Shown here piece by piece: positions 57,235-64,000 of a stretch of DNA of 64,000 nt. The stretch is taken from positions 384,447,461 through 384,511,460 of the forward strand of contig OY856187.1 of the NCBI GenBank assembly GCA_963693315.1, read 5' to 3'. Position 1 is the first letter of the stretch. Each line of letters begins with the position of its first letter. The position numbers and the translations under genes are program-made. The stretch is from Diogma glabrata. Taxonomy: Eukaryota > Arthropoda > Insecta > Diptera > Cylindrotomidae. The notes below the pieces were generated by a model, which ran no database searches, was not told where the DNA came from, and saw only the letters and a list, made by a program, of their open reading frames with translations.

Positions 57235-57624
57235 AGTTGGGGTATTTTTCGGGATCTTGTATGATACTTTTTCTAAGTGAATTGTAAGTTTCATCTGTAT
57301 CTTCTATATTGAGTTCATCAACCTCCATTAACCTAGACAAGGCATCAGGCACGACATTTAATTTGCCCTTCCTATGGATGATTTCAAAATCAAACGCCTG
57401 TTATTTTAATGACCAACGAGCTAATTTAGATGTGGGATCTTTCAGATTCAACAGCCAACGTAGTGAAGCGTGATCTGATATCACAAAAAATTTGGTACCT
57501 TCGACATACGATCGGAGTTTGTAAATAGATCGGACGACTGCCAAACCATTCTCTTTCCGTCGTGGAATATTTTCGCTCAGTGGGACTCAATTTCTCAGAA
57601 AAATAAGCTATTACACCTTCATTT
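57235..57624 (-). pseudogene. pol: Gypsy 2 RNase H, broken
   Basis: The RNase H region (VIAYFSEKLSPTERKYSTTE, ISDHASLRWLLNLKDP, HRKGKLN, VPDALSRLMEV) is recognisable but spread over frames: one shift near 57625, a second near 57550, and an in-frame TAA after ARWSLK near 57400. The frame is retroelement-like to about 57235 (QDPEKYPNFH), where integrase would follow, but none does. Confidence 0.85.
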
Positions 57625-59232
57625 TCACCTTTCCCTTGAGTCTTGAGTCAAAATAGCTCCAACACCCAATTCGGATGCATCACATTGGATGGTAAATTTC
57701 TTTTTGAAATCTGGTGTAATCAAAACAGGAGCAGATACCAAAGCAGTTTTTAATTTTATTAGTGAGGTTTGAGCTTCATCTGTCCACAAAAATTTGGTTT
57801 GAACTTTCTTTAGTAAATCGGTTATCGGTGCAGTTATCATAGAAAAATCTTTTATAAATCTACGATACCAATTGGCCATTCCTAACAATCTTCTGACATC
57901 TTTCACATTTCTTGGATGTGGTATGTTTAAAATTGGTAAAATTTTTTCAGGTTCTGGAGAAAGCCCATTTTCGTCCATTACATATCCTAGGTACCTGATT
58001 TCCCTAACACGAAAGTTTGATTTTTCTAAGCTTATTGTTAGATTCGCGGCTTCCAATCTCTCAGCTATTTCTGCAAGCAATTGTAAATGTCTCTCAAAAG
58101 TACTTGTTGTAATTATTATATCATCTATATAGACGAATACTTCAGGTTCCAAATCGTGTCTCAAACATTTTTCCAAAACACGACACATAGTTTGTGCACT
58201 ATTGCATAACCCAAATGGCATACGTTTAAACATGAAGTGTCCTCTACCAGGAACAATAAAGGCTGTTTTTGGACGTGATGAAGGGTGGAGTGGAACCTGC
58301 CAAAAAGCATCAGAAAGATCTATGGTAGACATAAATTTCGAGGATTGAATTTGCGCTAAAATACTTCTAATATGTGGTAGTGGGTAAGCATCTTTAACAG
58401 TTATTTGGTTAAGTGCTCGAGCATCAAAACATAATCTAACTTTCCCAGATGCTTTTCTTACACACACCATTGGATTCGCCCATTCACTCTGTGAAACTTC
58501 TATAACATCCAATTTGAGTATACGGTCTATTTCAACATCTACTTCTTTTTGCAGATATGGTGATAATGGATATGCTCGCTTTACATTTGGTTTAGCATCG
58601 CCCGTGTCTATAACATGTGTATGTAAACTGGTACACCCAATTGTATTTGGGTCCGAAACCTTGAATTTTTTTATTACAGCGTCGAGATATTTTATTTGGA
58701 TTGGATCTAAGTGTGCATTGTTTTCATTTCTTTCATATTGAATTGAACTACAGTTTTCTACTATGTCAAAGAGCTTTCGTTTGATCCCAAACTGTTCCCA
58801 AAAATCTATTCCTAGTATTAAGGTTTTCGGAAGGGAAGGAATAACAAATGTAGACACAACTTTTGTCATGTTCAATGCTTGAAATGGTATATCGACCTTA
58901 CATACGGCAGGATGAACGGTTCCATCTACAGTTCTAATAGCTGTTGAAATCGGTTGTTGTTCTAATTTCAATTTTTTTATAATTTCGAGACCGCCAAGTC
59001 CAAGAATGGTGCAACTGGCACCAGAATCCATTAAACCCTTAAACTTATGGCCTAAAATCTCAACTTTCAAATATGATCTTTTATCCTTATCTAAATTAAT
59101 AGTAGACGATAAAATTTCTAAATTTAATTTTAGCTGTCTAACACATTCAACGGTTTGCACACAGTTTTGTGCCTGGAAGTTGTCGGAAGTTCGCTGGCAC
59201 CACTTTTTCGATCTTCCCCTACGTCGTTTCCC
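57625..59232 (-). CDS. pol: Gypsy 2 pol: protease and reverse transcriptase (partial)
   Basis: The frame opens one codon before the GGGAAAC heptamer at 59226-59232 (TAG TTC GGG AAA) and is read after -1 slippage from gag. Protease: LMDSGASCTILG, about 70 residues in. RT: VRLCFDARALNQIT, IDLSDAFWQVPLH, FGLCNSAQTMCRVL and VYIDDIIITT; then RFIKDFSMIT and the start of RNase H (FTIQCDASELGVGAILTQD). The frame is intact to 57625, where a frameshift ends it. It would copy element RNA to DNA, but the loss of RNase H and integrase makes this copy inactive by itself. Confidence 0.9.
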   Translation of the reverse strand, partial: GKRRRGRSKKWCQRTSDNFQAQNCVQTVECVRQLKLNLEILSSTINLDKDKRSYLKVEILGHKFKGLMDSGASCTILGLGGLEIIKKLKLEQQPISTAIRTVDGTVHPAVCKVDIPFQALNMTKVVSTFVIPSLPKTLILGIDFWEQFGIKRKLFDIVENCSSIQYERNENNAHLDPIQIKYLDAVIKKFKVSDPNTIGCTSLHTHVIDTGDAKPNVKRAYPLSPYLQKEVDVEIDRILKLDVIEVSQSEWANPMVCVRKASGKVRLCFDARALNQITVKDAYPLPHIRSILAQIQSSKFMSTIDLSDAFWQVPLHPSSRPKTAFIVPGRGHFMFKRMPFGLCNSAQTMCRVLEKCLRHDLEPEVFVYIDDIIITTSTFERHLQLLAEIAERLEAANLTISLEKSNFRVREIRYLGYVMDENGLSPEPEKILPILNIPHPRNVKDVRRLLGMANWYRRFIKDFSMITAPITDLLKKVQTKFLWTDEAQTSLIKLKTALVSAPVLITPDFKKKFTIQCDASELGVGAILTQDSRER

Positions 59233-61082
59233 GAACTATTAAATTTAATATTTAGCCCTTTGGAAGCGGTAGTCTTATTTGTCGGATTATTATACCCTAT
59301 CTTGAAAATTGGATGTTTTCCACAAGTTTTAACTGTTTTACCTGGATTTCCACAATTAAAGCAAAAAAGTTGTTGTTGTGGTTTTTCACAACTTCTGTAG
59401 GAGTGACCATGCTCGCAACAATTCCAACACAGGAGCTTTCCATTTGAGTTTTGAAGTTCAAGATTCTGTTTGGTATTTGAAAACTTAGTGTTTCGGTTAA
59501 CATCGAAAGCGCATACACAATTAGACGTAAAGTTTTCCCGATAAGTTGGTTGCTGTTCTGTGGTATTTTCCGAATTTACTTGATCACCCTGAGAAATACT
59601 CCTTTGATCTGCACATTTTCCTTGGTATTGAAATTCCCTTTCTACCTTGGAATTGGACTCTGAATTAAAACAATCAACCATTCCGTGACGCATTGGTTTT
59701 CTAACATGAGATTCTTGTTGGTTTAAATTAAATGTGTAAGATGACTCAACCATAACGGATTGAGGTAAATGTGACATATATGATCGACGTTCCGCAAGCA
59801 TTTTTACCTCATCTATTCGTTTACATAGACTCGTGATGTCTTCTATAGTTGTTGCACCTGTCATAGCTAGATTGTAGCTATACTGTGGCAACATATTCTT
59901 TTGCACTACGTAAACTTTAAACGCTTCGTCCAATACAGGGTACGCCCTACTGAATAATATCTTAAGATCAGTTATGAAATTCGTAAAAGTTTCCGTACGG
60001 CCCTGCAGTCGATTAAGAATCTCTTCTTTTAACATAAAATCATAATTTCGGGGAAGGAATTCACTTTTAATGCTTCTAATAAACTCAACCCAAGTGTTAA
60101 ATGAATCAACACTACTCCAATACCATCGTTCTGCCTTGTTTGTTAAAAGATAATGAATAATTTTAAGAAGTGCTTCTCTGTTTACCATTTCACCACGCGC
60201 ATAAACATCGACCCTAGTCAAAAACTCGTTCAACGAAAGACCCTGTCCATCACCACTGAACCGAATATTCCATTTAAAAATACACTTAGCTCCAGTAGAA
60301 TTAGATGTATTTGGTGATCCAGAACCAGTATGTCCGAATCGGTTGTAAAGCTCGTCATTCTCTACTATATTTTCATTACAATCCGCAGGAAGGCTACGTC
60401 TTAATGAAGAATTCCTACGATTGCTGAATACTTCACCTATATTGTCAAGTGGATTGTTTTCCTTGACTAAAAGAGATATGTTTGGATTTCGCCTACCTCT
60501 ACCTCTCCCTAGACTTGTTTGTCTCATTTGCTTCGAGAGATCTTCATAACCCAAGTTTTGTTGCTTTTCTCTTTCAAGCGCCGAACGAATACTTAAACTG
60601 GATTCAACGGAAGAAATTGGGGGGATTGTATTTTCAATGGATTCAACTCCACTCAACTGAGTCCTTACTTGCGTGAACAGATTTTTAAGTCTATCTAGTA
60701 CATTTTCAAAACCCATCAAAGTGTTATCTTCGATTCGTGAAATGCGATTGACCCACAAACCAACTCTTGACCTAATAACTTCTAATAATAGCCTATCGTT
60801 TTTTGCTTCTGCTATTGACAGTTCATCTGTTAGTACTACTAACATCTTTTTACCTCTATCTAATTCTTCTATTGGTGTGGTGGAATGTGTGAGTAGCCTG
60901 GTATCCAAAATTGTATCCTTTTTTGATATAATATTTCTTAACTCGGCTGTTTCAGCTCTGGCTGTCGTTAATCCTGTAATTCCTCTAATCAACAACTCAT
61001 GCTTTCTTTCTTCCTCACTTAGATGCATTGGCTCATAGCCAAAGCCATTTAAATTCAACATGTTAAAAGAGGTCAAAAACAC
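59130..61082 (-). CDS. gag: Gypsy 2 gag
   Basis: 650 codons from MFLTSFNMLNL; the second Met is a possible start too. Residues about 15-130 are helical and charged (HLSEEERKHELLIRGITG). The capsid-like region is about 270-420 (IFKWNIRFSGDGQGLSLNEF, MVNREALLKIIHYLLTNKA, WYWSSVDSFNTWVEF). Two knuckles stand near 590: CWNCCEHGHSYRSC is a normal CCHC, while CFNCGNPGKTVKTC has Lys in the His position and may not bind zinc. The frame is uninterrupted, in contrast to pol. It overlaps pol by about 100 nt. Confidence 0.92.
   Translation of the reverse strand: MFLTSFNMLNLNGFGYEPMHLSEEERKHELLIRGITGLTTARAETAELRNIISKKDTILDTRLLTHSTTPIEELDRGKKMLVVLTDELSIAEAKNDRLLLEVIRSRVGLWVNRISRIEDNTLMGFENVLDRLKNLFTQVRTQLSGVESIENTIPPISSVESSLSIRSALEREKQQNLGYEDLSKQMRQTSLGRGRGRRNPNISLLVKENNPLDNIGEVFSNRRNSSLRRSLPADCNENIVENDELYNRFGHTGSGSPNTSNSTGAKCIFKWNIRFSGDGQGLSLNEFLTRVDVYARGEMVNREALLKIIHYLLTNKAERWYWSSVDSFNTWVEFIRSIKSEFLPRNYDFMLKEEILNRLQGRTETFTNFITDLKILFSRAYPVLDEAFKVYVVQKNMLPQYSYNLAMTGATTIEDITSLCKRIDEVKMLAERRSYMSHLPQSVMVESSYTFNLNQQESHVRKPMRHGMVDCFNSESNSKVEREFQYQGKCADQRSISQGDQVNSENTTEQQPTYRENFTSNCVCAFDVNRNTKFSNTKQNLELQNSNGKLLCWNCCEHGHSYRSCEKPQQQLFCFNCGNPGKTVKTCGKHPIFKIGYNNPTNKTTASKGLNIKFNSSGNDVGEDRKSGASELPTTSRHKTVCKPLNVLDS
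59226..59232 (-). promoter_or_regulatory. -1 ribosomal frameshift heptamer GGGAAAC (gypsy 2)
   Basis: In the gag frame AGT TC G GGA AAC GAC. The pol frame has a TAG stop just before TTC GGG AAA and no stop after it through gag's end, so pol opens exactly at this heptamer, about 96 nt before the gag stop. Confidence 0.78.
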
Positions 61083-61980
61083 TCAGCGAAAAACCAAAAA
61101 TTAAAGTTACTTGTAAACAACCAAAACCTAGTCAAATATATTGTTTTTCACAAAAAAAAAATCAAAAAAGCACAGCGCACAAAATATTGGAAATATCACG
61201 CAGTATTAGAAAATAAAATAAATTACTATAAATAATAACTACAGCAGAATTTTATTTTAAAGAAACGTTATTTATTTTATTCATTTGTCAAAAAAAAAAA
61301 TGTAATGCATAAAATGTACCTTGTAAATTATCAGCATTCTAGAAGTCAATATCAACGTTCCACAATATCGTCAAAACATTTTTTTGACTTAGAAGTCACA
61401 GCAAGGAATTAATAATATCACAAACTACGAATTTGTATTGATAAATTTTAACTTCACAATTATTACGTGGTTACGAAAATAACCTTTTTTTTTATAATAC
61501 TCGTAACGATTACTGTTTTACAATTTACACCACAACAAAAAATATTATTTTACTAATCACCAAAACAACCACAATTTTACATATATTACACAAATTTCCT
61601 TTTCTTCTTAAATTCTCAATAATTTTCTCGAAACTCAGTTTTAACAATAAAACACTTAACACAAATTAAACTATCCAAAAAAATATTCCGTCACCAAAAC
61701 AACACAATTCACAATTATTATAATTATTTCATAAACATTTTCTTTTTATTTTATTTTTTTTAAATTCTCCTAAATTTTCACTAAAACAAATGTTAAACAA
61801 TAAAACACTTAAAACAACATAAACTTCCAATCCACAAAAAATATAATATTTAACCTCACCAAAAACACAATTTTTTTAAGTTTCAACACAAACAATTAAC
61901 GTAAAAGAAACTATTTTATCAGAACTTAGCTGACAAAGCTGTTGTTTTCGCTGGATATGTCCCCACAAGGGATCCCAAAT
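61083..61980 (-). repeat. Gypsy 2 leader with ~140-160-bp tandem repeats
   Basis: CACCAAAACAAC(C)ACAA..., AATTCTC..., TTTAACAATAAAACACTTAA recurs with starts near 61559, 61696 and a partial at 61857. The end next to the LTR reads on the minus strand ATTTGGGATCCCTTGTGGGG, the primer-site region (TGG three bases in); I cannot assign the tRNA. Confidence 0.7.
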
Positions 61981-62450
61981 TGTAACGTCACCTTTCACGC
62001 AGCGCTATATTTATTTTTTTAGGTGGGACGGGCCTTTGTCAAATATGCTCTGATGAAGCGGTTTCTTTAATTTTTTTCTTTTAAACACACAACACAAAAC
62101 AGCAATATCTAAAAAAATACTCAAACACAATAAATAAATAAAAACAAATTAAATTAAATTTTACCAATTATTTTTCCATCAACCATAATTTTTTTTGGAT
62201 TCAAAATTTAAATTAACAAATATCTAATAAATTAAGAAATGAAACAAATTATAACTATCAACAAATACTTAAATTTTGATGCGGCAAGCGTTGTTCTTCA
62301 TATCGTGTTTTTCGCTTCCAAATTCTTTAAGTATTTCAGCTCAATTATAGGTGTGTTGCTGTTGATTGCCAAAATCGAATAGTGTGTTGCTGGTGAACGC
62401 CAAAAACGAATAGACTGATCGGTAACTTTTATCAGCTATATATACCCATA
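61981..62450 (-). repeat. Gypsy 2 LTR (inner limit clear, outer limit unknown)
   Basis: On the plus strand it starts TGTAACGTCACC at 61981. TATATATA (plus 62436-62443) and TCAGT (plus 62414-62418) give an LTR promoter on the minus strand. Just downstream, a 31-bp unit TGTGTTGCTG(T/G)TGA..CGAATAG is repeated twice (about 62351-62412). No second LTR is available to define the outer end. Confidence 0.65.
62414..62443 (-). promoter_or_regulatory. Gypsy 2 LTR core promoter
   Basis: Minus-strand TATATATAGC followed about 27 nt later by GATCAGTC, the insect TATA-plus-initiator spacing. Confidence 0.6.
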
Positions 62451-63235
62451 ATTCTCCATCCATCAACATAATATTTTTTTGTAATAAATTTCCCCTCGAT
62501 TGTTTATTTTTTGTTATTTGGCCACTTTGACGACTTGAGCTATTTTCGTTGTCAGGCATATGTCGGTTTAAACTTCAATTATTTCCCATTTAATGTGATA
62601 GATTACCTCAACGATTTCCAAACTTTCCAAAGTAGAGTTTATAAACATAATTACGACCAACTATTATTTCTTAGTTCGATCTTTCAACTTCTGATAACAT
62701 CTCGCTTAAACAGAGCACCACATAGTTACACCATCTGTTGGTTGTTTTTGTTTATTTTCTTGAAACATTTACTCGCAAACAAATATAAAATATCCAAAAA
62801 AATAGCAGTTTTTGATATTAATTGATGAACCGATGAATCATTTGATTATAGTTTCTTGTTTATGTTTTACTTTAAAATGGTATGTGTTGTATTTTCATTT
62901 TTTCTTTGTTTTTTTTTTTTCTAAATCTAGGTTTTACCATTGGTTTTACAATATTATTTATTCAAAAGAAATCAGAAAATTTATATAAATCAAATTAAAA
63001 TTAGTTCTTCTACAAAAAAAACACTACAAACGTTAATCGATTTAAATAATTGGTTTGAATTTTATTAATTAATATTTATATTAATGAATTTAAAATACAA
63101 CAAAAGCAAATTTAAGCAAACATTTAGGCGAATAAATTACGTTAAACAATCACAACAGAAAATGTGTGGATATTTTTTAATTATTAGTTAATAAATTTTT
63201 ATAAAATAATCCGTAGATCAGATTATTTATTACCG
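62451..63235. other. AT-rich non-coding DNA
   Basis: May include the outer part of the gypsy 2 LTR. A plus-strand frame at 62511-62825 has no motif. Confidence 0.4.
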
Positions 63236-63648
63236 CGTTACAGGTATGAGCGCATGAATGTGGTAGTGGATGAGTGGGGTGGTGTGAATGTGCGTATGGG
63301 CCTGGATGTGTGTATGTGTGTGTGGGTATAGGTATATGTGTGTGAGTGTAAGTGGGTGGATGAAGTGCGAGAGCGTGTGAATGTGTTCGAATTATTTGGT
63401 GGGACGTGGTGATCGTGGTTCGTTCGTACATGGGGGTCACCAGAGTCTGTTTTGTTCACTTACCTTGTTTTTCACATCTGTTCTTATCTCATATTACGCG
63501 TACGAATACAGTTATTTGTGCTGGAGCAGCAGGTATTCTTCTCCCGACCCCATAGGCTGCAGCTAGTCTGGGGCTAAAAATAATCTCGCTAGGTACGCGG
63601 CCTGCTATGCCACTTCGTTGTTATTCAACGAAGCAGCGCTTCATTACA
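63236..63648 (+). repeat. Dispersed TG-rich repeat, copy C
   Basis: TG-rich stretch (63260-63380), TGGGGGTCACCAGAGTCTG, GCTGGAGCAGCAGGTATTC, TAGGTACGCGGCCTGCTATG and the end CTTCATTACA at 63648. Compare GGTCGCGTACCT and AGGATTTC..CTGCTACTTCTGCAC in copy A (inverted). Confidence 0.8.
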
Positions 63649-64000
63649 AAATTAATATGTAATTGAAGCTTAAACACTGTGCAACAGTATTTTAACTTTT
63701 ACATAAATTAAGTATTTAATCAAATAGACTTGAAAATATCATATTTTAATACCAACATTGTTATATCGATTTAACGTTTTGAAAAATAAAACTGCTTAAT
63801 CCCTTGGTGTTGCTTACAATGCATCATTAAATGATAAACATTTAGTAACTGAATCAGTTGTATCACAAAATTATATTAATAAAAAATTTACTACTTTTTC
63901 TACATAATAGCATCATATCTCAAACCGATAAAACTAAAGGGTTAGTGTTTATCAAAATTTCAAAATAGAATATAAAAATATTCTGAAAAACTCATCAACC
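63649..64000. other. AT-rich non-coding DNA
   Basis: Nothing recognised. Confidence 0.35.

Larger units (their letters stand above)
57235..62450 (-). mobile_element. Second Ty3/gypsy element, 3'-truncated, decayed pol
   Basis: Order on the minus strand: LTR ending GGTGACGTTACA at 61981, a roughly 900-nt leader, gag (59130-61082), pol in the -1 frame (57625-59232), a broken RNase H (57235-57624), then no integrase, polypurine tract or second LTR. The LTR upstream limit is not visible; it reaches at least 62450, where the TATA lies. Gag and PR-RT differ strongly from the other gypsy element, so it is a separate lineage. It may be near the Osvaldo/Ulysses type; I am not sure. Confidence 0.88.

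Overview
The window is AT-rich eukaryotic DNA with no bacterial or viral gene layout. Everything coding that I recognise belongs to transposable elements, and I find no host gene. The mix points to an insect, most likely a fly: jockey-type, RTE-type and LOA/R1-type LINEs, Ty3/gypsy and BEL/Pao LTR elements, LTR promoters with a TATA box followed about 30 nt later by TCAGT, and long CA and AT microsatellites. That assignment is inference; no host marker gene confirms it.

Left part (1-12.6 kb). A roughly 285-bp tandem satellite (1-1260) is followed by a full-length LINE on the minus strand (2657-7782) with 15-bp target-site duplications. Its ORF1 and ORF2 lie in one frame, separated by a single UAG in a TMV-type readthrough context, and no AUG precedes the endonuclease. 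A duplicated AT-rich repeat block (about 8.08-9.78 kb) and unannotated DNA follow.

Centre left (12.66-28.23 kb). This is a nested set of insertions. An AT-rich element with short inverted ends (CACAGAGA) was entered by a decayed jockey-like LINE (13301-27313, 15-bp TSD). That LINE was in turn entered by an intact RTE LINE (14381-17727, 14-bp TSD, in its ORF2) and by a Ty3/gypsy element (20396-26796, ATAT TSD, in its ORF1). The gypsy LTRs differ by about one base, so it is young, but its pol carries one stop and one frameshift.

Middle (28.2-45.4 kb). Non-coding repeats dominate: a perfect 348-unit CA array inside a dispersed TG-rich repeat that recurs elsewhere in the window, an almost identical inverted repeat pair 5 kb apart, a 33-bp/100-bp higher-order minisatellite, LTR-like fragments, and a fold-back MITE next to a 27-nt-arm hairpin.

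Right part (45.4-64 kb). A GC-richer LOA/R1-type LINE remnant, a small TIR element, a BEL/Pao integrase relic, an AT array, a 328-bp three-copy satellite, another LTR-like copy, and a second gypsy element (about 57.2-62.45 kb, minus) with intact gag but decayed RNase H and no integrase. Both gypsy elements carry the same -1 slippery heptamer (GGGAAAC) at the gag/pol junction.

The strongest lead is the LINE with the UAG-CAA-UUA junction. Three autonomous elements here show three different apparent ways of joining their reading frames: stop readthrough, -1 slippage, and a +1-offset overlap without an AUG.
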